NCBI GenBank assembly: GCA_003138365.1
Contig: PLFY01000140.1
Location: 1 to 33,185 of the forward strand
Length of the DNA stretch: 33,185 nt
Direction: 5' to 3'
DNA from: Acidobacteriaceae bacterium
GTDB taxonomy: Bacteria; Acidobacteriota; Terriglobia; Terriglobales; Acidobacteriaceae
Shown here: positions 15,827 through 23,898 of the stretch, in pieces
Position numbering within the stretch: the stretch's first letter is position 1
Layout of the letters: the number at the start of each line of letters is the position of its first letter
The notes under the pieces: model-generated
Told to the model about the DNA's origin: nothing
The model's database searches: none
The model's input: the letters and a program-made list of their open reading frames with translations, nothing else
Position numbers and translations under genes: made by a program

Positions 15827-16872
15827 ATCCGAATGGTTCTTCGATTGCATCGACAGCTTCTATCTCCGCTGAAGCGCATGTGGAGACGAAAACAGGGCTC
15901 GCTCTGTTCACCCGCTATCCAGGGAATCCGATCCTCACCCAAAGCAATTGGCCCTATCCGATTAACAGCGTGTTCAACGCTGGGGCTGTTCGGCTGTCCG
16001 ACGGAGATACTTTGCTGCTTTGCCGAGTGGAAGATCGGCGAGGCCTTTCCCACCTGTGCGCCGCACGTTCCGCGAATGGAATCGATGGTTGGCGTATCGA
16101 TTCTCAACCGACGTTGCCGGCAAACCCCCGCGAATATCCGGAAGAGCTTTGGGGCATCGAAGATCCCCGCATCACTTACGTTCCGGAACTCGAACAGTTT
16201 GCGGTGGCGTACACCTCATTCGCACGAGGCGGTCCTGGAGTCTCCCTGGCACTGACCAAAGATTTCAAGACCTTTGAGCGGTTCGGCGTAATCATGCAGC
16301 CGGAGGACAAGGACGCGGCTCTGCTGCCCAGGAGAATTGGCGGCCTTTGGGCGCTGATTCACCGTCCGGTGACGACGCTTGGCGCACACATGTGGATCTC
16401 CTACTCCCCCGATCTGCGGCACTGGGGCGGCCACAAGATCATTCTCGAAGCGCGGCGCGGCGGATGGTGGGATGCGAACAAGATAGGCCTATGCTCTCCG
16501 CCGATTGAAACAGCAAAGGGGTGGCTCACGATCTACCACGGAGTGCGGCAAACGGCATCGGGAAGCATTTATCGCCTGGGCCTGGCGCTCTTTGATCTTG
16601 ACAAACCGGAGATCTGCTTGCAGCGGGGAGACTCATGGATGTTCGGTCCAGAAGCTGCCTATGAGCGCGGCGGAGACGTCAAGGATGTCGTGTTTCCGTG
16701 CGGACAGACGATCGGCGCGGACGGAGATACCATCTATCTTTACTACGGAGCTGGGGATTCGTGCATGGCGCTGGCTACCGGCAGCATACGTTCGCTGCTT
16801 TCATGGCTGGACTCCAATTCAAGCCCATGGGAAAGAATGACACAGGATCGCGACCTGGCTTCAGGCCGCTAG
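15823..16872 (+). CDS. GH130-family glycoside phosphorylase-like protein
   Basis: A 349-residue five-bladed beta-propeller protein of family GH130, whose members phosphorolyse or hydrolyse beta-linked mannosides. Hallmarks are FNAGAVRLSDGDTLLLCRVED, the catalytic block WGIEDPRIT (about residues 110-118, the Asp acting as general acid), and FPCGQTIGADGDTIYLYYGAGD near the end. The frame begins at TTG 15823, sharing TTGA with the stop of the glycosyltransferase, and has no Shine-Dalgarno sequence, so coupling is expected. There is no signal peptide, so it works in the cytoplasm. Paired with a GT4 enzyme it may recycle or trim the glycan that enzyme makes. Whether it is a phosphorylase or a hydrolase cannot be told here. 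Confidence 0.9.
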   Translation: MNPNGSSIASTASISAEAHVETKTGLALFTRYPGNPILTQSNWPYPINSVFNAGAVRLSDGDTLLLCRVEDRRGLSHLCAARSANGIDGWRIDSQPTLPANPREYPEELWGIEDPRITYVPELEQFAVAYTSFARGGPGVSLALTKDFKTFERFGVIMQPEDKDAALLPRRIGGLWALIHRPVTTLGAHMWISYSPDLRHWGGHKIILEARRGGWWDANKIGLCSPPIETAKGWLTIYHGVRQTASGSIYRLGLALFDLDKPEICLQRGDSWMFGPEAAYERGGDVKDVVFPCGQTIGADGDTIYLYYGAGDSCMALATGSIRSLLSWLDSNSSPWERMTQDRDLASGR

Positions 16873-16883
16873 GAGCAGTTCAG

Positions 16884-17096
16884 ATGAACTTTTCAAACCG
16901 GGCGTGGCCTGCCTGGATGCCACGTCTGCTCTGGATCAGGCGCGAGTGCCCTTGCTGCAATTCGCTCAAGTTCAAACAGGCCGAGTTGCGGTCGTTCGAT
17001 GGCCTGCTCAGCATGTTTGCGCTGCGGCCGGTTCGATGCATGTTCTGCTGGCGACGGTACTACTGGTTTGCATTCCAGGATGCAACAGCGCAATAG
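16884..17096 (+). CDS. Small zinc-ribbon-like protein
   Basis: A 70-residue protein starting at ATG 16884 with AGGAG eight bases upstream, eleven bases after the GH130 stop. It carries two cysteine pairs, ECPCCNS and RCMFCWRRYYW, separated by a segment SFDGLLSMFALRPV, which suggests one zinc site. Cys pairs plus a basic/aromatic end (CWRRYYWF) look like a small zinc ribbon. From memory, similar short proteins recur in Terriglobia, with no known role. It may belong to the GT4/GH130 operon. The gene ends 61 bases before the stop of the opposing NRAMP gene, so the two converge. Confidence 0.75.
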   Translation: MNFSNRAWPAWMPRLLWIRRECPCCNSLKFKQAELRSFDGLLSMFALRPVRCMFCWRRYYWFAFQDATAQ

Positions 17097-17156
17097 GTCA
17101 ACGGCTATGCGCAGTGCTCAGGAACGGCTCTTGTCGCCGCTTGCTGTGCTTCAGGT

Positions 17157-18500
17157 CTACACAACAAACATCGCAACGCCCGCGGCGAACATGGCAATGG
17201 TGGTGATAGCCACTACGATCCATCCCAGGCGGGAGCTCGGTTGCCCCTGCATCAGCTTTTTGTCCGCGGCTACGATCAGGATTGCGACGAGAAGGAATGG
17301 CGCCAGCAATCCGTTGATTACCGCTGTCCAGTACAGCGCCTTTACCGGGTTAATGCCAATAAAGTCCAGCGCGACACCGGCTGCGGTTGAAACCAGAATC
17401 AGCCCATAAAACCAGCGCGCCTGCCTCAGCTTCTTGTTGAGCCCCTGGCGCCACCCTAGAGTCTCAGCGAAAGCGTATGCCGCCGATCCGGCCAGAGTAG
17501 GGATGGCAAGGAATCCGACGCCGACAATACCCAGAGTGAACAAGGTCGCAGCGAACTTGCCTGCTAAGGGCCTGAGAGCCTCAGCGGCCTGGCGAGAGGT
17601 TTCGATGTTCGTAATCTTGTGCCGGTTCAGGGTGATTGCAGTGGTCAGGATGATAAAAAACATGACCATGTTCGAGAAAAAGGCGCCAACCCCCACATCG
17701 ATGTTTCTCAAACCAAGCTCTTCGGATGTGGCCCCCCTCCTGAGCGCAAGCGAACGCTGGCCCGCCGACTTCTCTTCTTCGACTTCCTCACTCGACTGCC
17801 AGAAGAACAAGTACGGACTGATTGTGGTGCCAAGGATTGCAACCAGTGTTGCCCATTCATTTCTGCTGTGCGGCATTGACGGCACCAGGGTATCGCGCAG
17901 CACCTGGCCCCAGTCGGCGCCCACCACAAAGGCTGTAATTGGGTAGGCGAAGAGCACAAGGACCAGCCATTTGAGCACGTTGGCGATCTGTTGATACTGA
18001 AGCCTGACCGTTGCCCACGAAATGAAAAGCGCAAACGCAATCACAAACCAGTGAGAATTAGCCCCCGACAGCATTGACGCCGCATCCGCCATGCCCGCCA
18101 GGTCCGCCGCAATGTTAATCGTGTTCGCCACCAAAAGGGCTATGACGAAGGCGAGCAACAGCCATCTCGGAAATCGTTGCCTGAAGTTTCCGGCCAGGCC
18201 TTGTCCCGTCACCTTGCCAATGCGGGCGCACATCATTTGAACCGCGGCCATCATCGGCCACGTGAGAAGCGCGGTCCAGAGAAGCTTGGTTCCGAGCTGC
18301 GCGCCGGCAATAGAATATGTGGCGATACCTGAGGGGTCATCGTCGGCAGCCCCGGTGATGATGCCGGGGCCGATCGACCTGAGCAGCGATCGAATCCAAC
18401 GAGATGGGGCGAGTGTCGACAAGAAAGAGTTGGGCGTACGCTCCCGGCGGTTCAAACGCAAATCGTAACAGGCTTGCGAGAGCCAGCGGTCCCCGTTCAC
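17157..18500 (-). CDS. NRAMP-like divalent metal transporter with altered metal site
   Basis: A 447-residue protein with about 11 membrane helices and the Nramp fold. The first helix reads GPGIITGAADDDPSGIATYS, so the classic DPGN motif is DPSG: Asp kept, Asn lost. In the sixth helix the classic MPH is SPY (GTTISPYLFFWQ), so both Met and His are replaced. After it comes an acidic loop (SSEEVEEE). The missing Met and His are the residues that favour Mn/Fe, so the substrate may be another ion such as Mg, or transport may be changed; this is inference. The frame starts at GTG 18500 without a clear ribosome site; TTG codons further in are possible. A 7-bp palindrome lies 60 bases upstream. Confidence 0.88.
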   Translation of the reverse strand: MNGDRWLSQACYDLRLNRRERTPNSFLSTLAPSRWIRSLLRSIGPGIITGAADDDPSGIATYSIAGAQLGTKLLWTALLTWPMMAAVQMMCARIGKVTGQGLAGNFRQRFPRWLLLAFVIALLVANTINIAADLAGMADAASMLSGANSHWFVIAFALFISWATVRLQYQQIANVLKWLVLVLFAYPITAFVVGADWGQVLRDTLVPSMPHSRNEWATLVAILGTTISPYLFFWQSSEEVEEEKSAGQRSLALRRGATSEELGLRNIDVGVGAFFSNMVMFFIILTTAITLNRHKITNIETSRQAAEALRPLAGKFAATLFTLGIVGVGFLAIPTLAGSAAYAFAETLGWRQGLNKKLRQARWFYGLILVSTAAGVALDFIGINPVKALYWTAVINGLLAPFLLVAILIVAADKKLMQGQPSSRLGWIVVAITTIAMFAAGVAMFVV

Positions 18501-18560
18501 GTCCGGCTATAGCGTCTTCCGAAATGATGCAGACCGAAGTCAATACTCTCAGTGCAGCGT

Positions 18561-18577
18561 AGCGGATAACATCCGCT
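18561..18577. promoter_or_regulatory. Palindrome upstream of the NRAMP-like gene
   Basis: AGCGGAT-AAC-ATCCGCT is a perfect 7-bp inverted repeat with a 3-base centre, about 60 bases before the GTG start. It could be an operator for a metal-responsive repressor, or a hairpin in the leader. A second palindrome (CACTGT-G-ACAGTG, 18653-18665) lies just past the stop of the upstream gene. Confidence 0.4.
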
Positions 18578-18667
18578 TGAAATGAGCAGTTTAGACCATG
18601 CTGGATTTACATGATGGGGACCATGGGACTGGATTGGCATGAGCCCAGTACTCACTGTGACAGTGGT

Positions 18668-19483
18668 CTAGCGGCAAGCTTCGCTGGGCCGGTCGAGCTT
18701 GTCACCGGTTCTTCCCCGGTTGTCGCGCTCGAGCACAGCGCCGGACGTGAGGACAAGCCTCCCAGCTTGACTGAGCAGCGGATCGATGGCAAAGTTAGCC
18801 GCAACCGGCGCCCCACCCACTGTTTGTGCGCAGTACCATTCCTTTCCGCTTGAGTCCCCGTTTCCATACCAACGCTGGCAGCCAATGGTGGCCGAATCGG
18901 AATCCCTGATGCACTCGAACCACAGAAACAGCGGCTGGAAATCGCCTCGGCCCGAGCCCGCAATCGCAATCGCATCGTCAGGGATTTTGGCTGACCGCCG
19001 GGAAGAGTTGGCGTGGGCAAGGATTGGCTTGTGTACTTCCGCGACGCATCCAGCGTCTTTGAATCCCTCAAACAAAGATCCGCGCTTGAGTTTCATCGCG
19101 GGGTGATCTGCGAGCCGCACCCAGATGAAGTGATTGCTGAATCGGATGGAAACCGGCTTTCCGGATAAATCGTCGGTGCTGGAAGATTTCTCCTCATGCA
19201 AGTAACTCTTTTCCTCCCCAACCAGGGCCTCATCGCCAAGGTGAAAGCAAAAGGCGCTGGCCGGAGAATCTAACGGAAAACATGCATCCGCGCAGGGGAT
19301 GTACTCTGCTGCCTCCACCAGCGTCGCCGTTTCGAAATCCTTTGCTGGCCGGGCTGATGCGCAAGGTGCGCAGCCCATCAAAACCGCCGCGGCAAGCAGG
19401 ATGGCCACGATTGCTCCGGTCGCTTTGGTTCTGTCCGGTTGAGCAAAGCAGCGAAACCGCAAAAGAAGGGAAGAGTTTGCCAT
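18668..19483 (-). CDS. Putative lipoprotein of unknown function
   Basis: A 271-residue protein starting at ATG 19483 (the frame opens at TTG 19519, which coincides with a likely -35 box). The N-terminus has a basic stretch and a hydrophobic helix ending in a lipobox-like LMGC (VAILLAAAVLMGCAPC), so it is probably lipid-anchored after export. The mature part has about ten cysteines (IPCADACFP, FECIRDSDS, GCQRWYG, WYCAQT), which may form disulfides, and aromatic-rich strands such as SNHFIWVRLADHP and FQPLFLWFE. I do not recognise the family. Its promoter is divergent from that of the lipoprotein gene at 19599. The NRAMP-like gene follows 168 bases downstream. Confidence 0.65.
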   Translation of the reverse strand: MANSSLLLRFRCFAQPDRTKATGAIVAILLAAAVLMGCAPCASARPAKDFETATLVEAAEYIPCADACFPLDSPASAFCFHLGDEALVGEEKSYLHEEKSSSTDDLSGKPVSIRFSNHFIWVRLADHPAMKLKRGSLFEGFKDAGCVAEVHKPILAHANSSRRSAKIPDDAIAIAGSGRGDFQPLFLWFECIRDSDSATIGCQRWYGNGDSSGKEWYCAQTVGGAPVAANFAIDPLLSQAGRLVLTSGAVLERDNRGRTGDKLDRPSEACR

Positions 19484-19490
19484 GCGAATA

Positions 19491-19519
19491 AAGGTACAAC
19501 CAGCGGGCTCCTTCGACAA
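19491..19519 (-). promoter_or_regulatory. Promoter, probably leaderless, for the 19483 gene
   Basis: On the minus strand TTGTCG (19519-19514), a 17-base spacer and TACCTT (19496-19491) end seven bases before the ATG at 19483. No Shine-Dalgarno sequence precedes that ATG. The match to consensus is moderate (4/6 and 3/6, keeping the key T, A and T of the -10). Confidence 0.45.
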
Positions 19520-19583
19520 ATAGCCTGTCCCGAGGTGACGCTTTTTATCCGCTTTATCCTGTGCAAGGGGAGCTGAGCGCTCC

Positions 19584-19592
19584 TGTTATTCT
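19584..19592 (+). promoter_or_regulatory. Extended -10 element for the 19599 gene
   Basis: TGT followed by TATTCT ends six bases before the GTG at 19599, so transcription would start at or beside the start codon. There is no Shine-Dalgarno sequence. No good -35 hexamer is seen at 17 bases, which is acceptable for an extended -10 promoter. Confidence 0.4.
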
Positions 19593-19598
19593 TGATGA

Positions 19599-20171
19599 GT
19601 GATTCAACGTTCGCGAGTGAAGGGATTCCTGGGCCTGGCCCTGCTGCTGGTTGTGGCTCTTGTGGCCTGCCACAAAGAAGAGCAGGCGGTGGTCGGCGTG
19701 GCCCAACATGCGGTCAGCGCGGAGCATCGGGCTGAGGCTGCTGCCCAGGCCTCTGCCACAGTGCGCGACCAGCAGCGGGCTGCCCTGGCCAATATCCCGC
19801 TGCCGACCAAGAGCCTGTATGTGGATGTGCATGAGCCCGGCGCGTGGGCCAATCCATTTCTCTCGGTCGATGCCGACCGGCTCAATCTGCGCGTAACCAT
19901 GGCCGACGCCAACCCCAGCAGCCTGGGCCAGGGAACCATGCTGCGGCCTGAAGCAGCCCGCCGCCAGGAGATCCAGTTGCGCCCCGCGGACCTGGCCGAG
20001 GCGTTGATTGCCCTGCCCCCCGGCGCCTGGCGCTATGGCCGCGTGATCGCCGTGGCTGAGTCTCCCCTGGCCAACAGCAAAGACCGTCCCAAGGTTCGCC
20101 GCAATGTGGAAGCCGCCATCCAACAGTTGAACGACCTTGGCATTGTGGTCGAAGAGTGGCCCACGCGGTAA
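19599..20171 (+). CDS. Putative lipoprotein of unknown function
   Basis: A 190-residue protein with a short basic N-terminus, a hydrophobic segment (GLALLLVVALVACHKEE) and a clear lipobox LVAC, so it should be lipid-anchored. An Ala-rich helical segment follows (HAVSAEHRAEAAAQASATVRD). The C-terminal half (about 80-190) looks folded (KSLYVDVHEPGAWANPFLSV, ADLAEALIALPPGAWRYGRV). I know no family for it. The start is GTG 19599; a GTG six codons later is possible. An overlapping ATG four bases earlier is out of frame. The gene is divergent from the lipoprotein gene at 19483 and precedes the carrier-protein operon, which has its own promoter. Confidence 0.7.
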   Translation: MIQRSRVKGFLGLALLLVVALVACHKEEQAVVGVAQHAVSAEHRAEAAAQASATVRDQQRAALANIPLPTKSLYVDVHEPGAWANPFLSVDADRLNLRVTMADANPSSLGQGTMLRPEAARRQEIQLRPADLAEALIALPPGAWRYGRVIAVAESPLANSKDRPKVRRNVEAAIQQLNDLGIVVEEWPTR

Positions 20172-20244
20172 GCCCCACGCAAAACAGCAGTACTTTCGCG
20201 GGTTACCACCGATTGCAGGCGCCCTGTCTCTTGCCGTTCGTTCC

Positions 20245-20273
20245 TTGAAGGCGGCCATCGACTCTGTTACTCT
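20245..20273 (+). promoter_or_regulatory. Promoter of the ACP-FkbH-SGNH-MBOAT operon
   Basis: TTGAAG (20245-20250), a 17-base spacer and TACTCT (20268-20273), with TG one base before the -10 (TGTTACTCT), form a credible sigma-70 promoter. The start would be near 20280, leaving a leader of about 130 bases before the carrier-protein ATG at 20408. Confidence 0.45.
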
Positions 20274-20407
20274 TCACACAAACGAGTTCTGAAATTCAGA
20301 GCTTGCAAATGGCTCAAAAAATGAAGCGAAAGTGCCGCTCATTCTGGGCACAATCGACGGTGGATTGGTCCAGCATTCTTGAGGACGGAGCGAAGGGGCA
20401 TTTCAAG

Positions 20408-20647
20408 ATGGATGAAGCACAGATTTATTCTCGACTGGCGGGGATTTTCGAAGACGTTTTTGATGAAGATACAATTAACATCACGCCCGAACTGTCAGCC
20501 AAGGATGTGGATGGTTGGGACAGCCTCACCCATATTCGCCTGATCCTTACTATCGAGAAGGCATTCAAGATCAAGTTTTCAACTTCAGAGATCGGCAAGC
20601 TGGAAAACGTCGGCGATCTTGTAATGCTGATCAAAGCACGCACTTAG
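20408..20647 (+). CDS. Acyl carrier protein
   Basis: A 79-residue acidic helical protein with the phosphopantetheine attachment motif DGWDSLTHI, Ser39 being the modified residue. The helix-II context (SLTHIRLILTIEKAF) and the C-terminal end VGDLVMLIKA are typical. The frame opens further upstream (20303), but the extra residues are basic and unlike the family, and the ATG at 20408 begins at the normal N-terminus. It is a dedicated carrier, not the fatty-acid AcpP, judged by divergence and by its place directly before an FkbH-like gene. The likely cargo is a glyceryl-type group loaded by that enzyme. It needs a phosphopantetheinyl transferase encoded elsewhere. Confidence 0.92.
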   Translation: MDEAQIYSRLAGIFEDVFDEDTINITPELSAKDVDGWDSLTHIRLILTIEKAFKIKFSTSEIGKLENVGDLVMLIKART

Positions 20648-20708
20648 AGCAAAGCATTCGGCATGCACTAGCCTTGATCCTATGGGAAGCAGGGACGAGA
20701 TTTAGCCA

Positions 20709-22652
20709 ATGAATCCACTCTATTCGGAATTGCAATGGCTGCCGCGTTTGCCGGAGGAGTTTTCTGCAAGGCTGAAAGCTTTGGGGAACTCGGCAGGCCC
20801 CCAGGGGCGCGAACTGCAGGCGCTGGCGTTGCACGCCCTGGACTTGAACCAGTTGACGAAGTTGGCCAAGGCCATTGGCAACGCGCGCGCAAAGGCAGAA
20901 TCTGCCGGCAAAACTCTCGATCCGCTTGTGCCGTTCAAGCTCGCGGTCCTGAGCAACTCGACCATCGATTTGATCGTGCCGGCGCTGGTGGCGAGCGGCG
21001 CGCGCCATGGCATTGCGCTTGAAGTCATACAGCCCTCCTACGACCAGGTGGCTCAGGAGGCTCTAACTCCGGACTCCAAGGTCAATAGCTCGAAGCCGGA
21101 CGCCGTGCTTCTAGCTCTCGACTATCGCGCACTGCCGTTGAAACTCACCCTGGGAGACCACGAGGCTTCATCTGCGACCGTGCAAGGAGTTATCGGCTAC
21201 TTACAGGCTCTTGGCAACGGCATCAAGGCCAATGCGGGCGCTGTTTGTATTTTTCAGACCTTCGCTGCCCCAGTGGAGACGCTCTTTGGCAGCCTGGATC
21301 GCGCGCTACCGGGGACGATGAGAAACCTGATTGACGGGATCAACCGCGGACTGGCCGAGTATGTTCTGGCTTCGGGCGATGTGCTGCTGGACGTGGCCGG
21401 ACTTGCAGAGACGGTTGGTCTTGCGGACTGGCACAACACGCAGTTGTGGAATATGGCCAAGTTTTCCTTCTCCGACGAACTTGTCCCGCTCTACGCGGAT
21501 CACGTTGCCCGGACGGTTGCAGCCATTCGCGGAAAGAGCCGAAAGGTGCTGATACTCGATCTCGATAACACGGTCTGGGGTGGAGTTATAGGGGACGATG
21601 GATTGGAGGGCATCCAGGTTGCGCAAGGCGATGCGCGGGGTGAGGCGCACCTGGCTGTGCAGCGGCTTGCCCTGGACCTGCGCCAACGCGGGATCGTGCT
21701 GGCCGTGTCGTCGAAGAACTCCGACGAGGTGGCGCGCGAGCCTTTTGAAAAGCATCCTGAGATGCTTCTCAAGCTGGAACATATTGCCGTTTTTCAAGCT
21801 AACTGGAACGACAAAGCGACTAACATCCAAGCTATCGCCGAAGAATTGTCCCTGGGCTTGGACTCGATGGTGTTTCTGGACGATCATCCCGTGGAACGGG
21901 GGTTGGTGCGCAAATTGCTCCCGCAAGTGGCCGTGCCGGAGTTACCGGAGGATCCCGCCTATTTTGCGAGAACGCTTGCGGCAGCCGGCTATTTTGAGGC
22001 AGTCGTTTTTGCCAGCGAGGATCTGAAGCGCGCAGGGTTTTACCAGGACAACGCCAGGCGCGCCAGCCTGCAAAAGCAGGTGGGTGGCGTGGACGCTTAC
22101 CTGGCATCGCTGGACATGACCATTACCTTTCAGCCCTTTGATGCGACAGGAAGAGCGCGCATCGTTCAGCTCATCAACAAGTCCAACCAGTACAACCTGA
22201 CGACCCGCCGCTATACCGATCCTGAAGTGACTGAGGCAGAGAACAATCCGGAAGTCTTCACGCTTCAGGTTCGGCTGGCGGATATCTTCGGCGACAACGG
22301 CATGATCAGCGTGGCGATCTGCAGGCCAGGCGAAGCCGGGGTGTGGGAGATCGACACCTGGCTTATGAGCTGCCGCGTTCTCGGACGCAAAGTGGAGCAC
22401 ATGGTGTTACGCGAGATTCTGCATCATGCGCGGGCAGCCGGCGTTCGCAAGTTATGCGGAACTTACCTTCCCACCGACCGCAACAAGCTGGTCGCCGATC
22501 ACTATGCGAAGCTCGGGTTCGCGAAGGTTGAGGAACAAGTGTCCGGTTTGACGCGTTGGGAGCTGCTCGTCGAGGGCGTTGATCCGGAGAGTGCGCCGAT
22601 GAAGGTCGTTTCGCAGGGCTTAGCGGTAGCAAACGAGAGACCTCTCTTATGA
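20709..22652 (+). CDS. FkbH-like HAD-IIIC enzyme, carrier-protein loader
   Basis: A 647-residue three-part protein. Residues about 75-265 are an SGNH-like N-terminal domain (FKLAVLSNSTIDLIVPALVA). Residues about 280-440 are the FkbH-type HAD domain: LILDLDNTVWGGVIGDDG with the nucleophile Asp, then VSSKNSDEV and FLDDHPVERGLV. Residues about 490-620 are a GNAT-like domain (NDNGMISVAICRP is split by GDNGMISVAICRP; then LGRKVEHMVLREILHHA). FkbH proteins take 1,3-bisphosphoglycerate and load a glyceryl group on a carrier protein with loss of phosphate. The carrier-protein gene directly upstream (61 bases) fits this. The stop overlaps the next start (ATGA). The length and domain order match complete family members. 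Confidence 0.92.
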   Translation: MNPLYSELQWLPRLPEEFSARLKALGNSAGPQGRELQALALHALDLNQLTKLAKAIGNARAKAESAGKTLDPLVPFKLAVLSNSTIDLIVPALVASGARHGIALEVIQPSYDQVAQEALTPDSKVNSSKPDAVLLALDYRALPLKLTLGDHEASSATVQGVIGYLQALGNGIKANAGAVCIFQTFAAPVETLFGSLDRALPGTMRNLIDGINRGLAEYVLASGDVLLDVAGLAETVGLADWHNTQLWNMAKFSFSDELVPLYADHVARTVAAIRGKSRKVLILDLDNTVWGGVIGDDGLEGIQVAQGDARGEAHLAVQRLALDLRQRGIVLAVSSKNSDEVAREPFEKHPEMLLKLEHIAVFQANWNDKATNIQAIAEELSLGLDSMVFLDDHPVERGLVRKLLPQVAVPELPEDPAYFARTLAAAGYFEAVVFASEDLKRAGFYQDNARRASLQKQVGGVDAYLASLDMTITFQPFDATGRARIVQLINKSNQYNLTTRRYTDPEVTEAENNPEVFTLQVRLADIFGDNGMISVAICRPGEAGVWEIDTWLMSCRVLGRKVEHMVLREILHHARAAGVRKLCGTYLPTDRNKLVADHYAKLGFAKVEEQVSGLTRWELLVEGVDPESAPMKVVSQGLAVANERPLL

Positions 22653-23896
22653 TCCAATCGAATGCTGGCCAACTGAAAAGCATCGAAGAAGCGAAGCTGC
22701 CGTGGCGGGACTGGATACTGCTGCCAATGCTCAGCCTGCTCACGATTTGTCTCCTATTGGGTTGCTCTGAGTTCATTGCGCGGCGGGTGCTGCCCGCTTC
22801 AGGGACTGGTCTGGTGAACTGTACCGAGAAGGATCCTGTATGGGGCTTGCGGGCGAAAGCAAACACTGTCTGCTTTGAAAAGCTTGCGGAAAGTCAATTC
22901 GTTACGGAGTATAGGTTCAATAACTGCGGACATCGTGCGGGCATGGAGTGTGGACCAAAGCCGCCGGGCACCTATCGGATGGTGATGACGGGCTCTTCGA
23001 TGGCAATGGGATTGTATACGCCAAGAGAAATGGCGTTCGCGGCATTGCTGCCCAAAGAACTCTCCCGGCAAACCGGGCGAACGATCGAAGTTTACGACGA
23101 AGCCAGGGGGTGGGCCTTCCCGCCGCGGGCCGTGGCACAGAGTTTCAATGAGGTGCTGTCGGCTGATCCGGACATGATTCTCTGGGTAATAACAGCGATG
23201 GACATCAGGCAAGAGCCGTTCGAAGGTCCCGATCCGGGGAGGGCGAAGGTTGCCGCGGAGGTTGCCGCCGAACCGGTAAATCGTTCAAGCCACCTGGCAG
23301 TTGTTTGGCATAAGGTGAAGGTCGCGCTCGCTGCGGGCTCGCTCGAACAGGGGCTGCGCGATATCTGGGAACAGACTCGTACCGCAATTGCACTGAGGCA
23401 CTTCTTGTATGAGGGTGAGAGTCGGCAACAGTACGTGGAGGCTTACCTGAGGAATGGAGACGACGAAACTGGGTTCCTGAAGGCTCAACCGAGCGCGAGA
23501 TGGGAAAGTCGCCTGGGGCAGACAAATGTGGATGCCGCGGACATTGAGGCGCGGGCCAAAGCTGCGGGTGTTCCATTGGTGGCAGTGCTGGTGCCGGAGA
23601 GACCGCAGGCGGCGATGATTGCAATGAAAGAGTGGCCGGCTGGGTACAACCCCTTCAAGCTGGACGATGAGTTGCGCTCTATCATCACGAGCCATGGCGA
23701 AACCTATATTGACATCTTGCCGGATTATCGCAATATACCCAACCCCGAGCAGGGTTACTTCCCGGTGGATGGCCATCTCAACGCTGACGGGCACAGGATC
23801 GTCTCGGGGCTTTTGGCCAAGGCACTTACCAGCGGCGCAGTGCCTGCGCTCAGAGTTGCCGCGCAGCCGCAGGCAGCACAAGAGCAAGGAAGATAA
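22649..23896 (+). CDS. Membrane-anchored SGNH/GDSL-like protein (DltD/AlgJ-like role)
   Basis: A 415-residue protein with one N-terminal helix (about residues 24-44, WILLPMLSLLTICLLLGCSE) and a large extracytoplasmic part. The SGNH-type nucleophile block is MTGSSMAMG (about 111-119), where GSS replaces the GDS of typical esterases. The His/Asp block DGHLNADGHRIV (about 373-384) is near the end, as in AlgJ, AlgX and DltD-like proteins. The gene overlaps the FkbH gene by four bases and lies two bases before the MBOAT gene, so it is strictly co-expressed. It probably works with the MBOAT protein to pass an acyl group to a glycan outside the membrane. Substrate and direction (transferase or esterase) are inferred. 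Confidence 0.8.
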   Translation: MIQSNAGQLKSIEEAKLPWRDWILLPMLSLLTICLLLGCSEFIARRVLPASGTGLVNCTEKDPVWGLRAKANTVCFEKLAESQFVTEYRFNNCGHRAGMECGPKPPGTYRMVMTGSSMAMGLYTPREMAFAALLPKELSRQTGRTIEVYDEARGWAFPPRAVAQSFNEVLSADPDMILWVITAMDIRQEPFEGPDPGRAKVAAEVAAEPVNRSSHLAVVWHKVKVALAAGSLEQGLRDIWEQTRTAIALRHFLYEGESRQQYVEAYLRNGDDETGFLKAQPSARWESRLGQTNVDAADIEARAKAAGVPLVAVLVPERPQAAMIAMKEWPAGYNPFKLDDELRSIITSHGETYIDILPDYRNIPNPEQGYFPVDGHLNADGHRIVSGLLAKALTSGAVPALRVAAQPQAAQEQGR

Positions 23897-23898
23897 CC

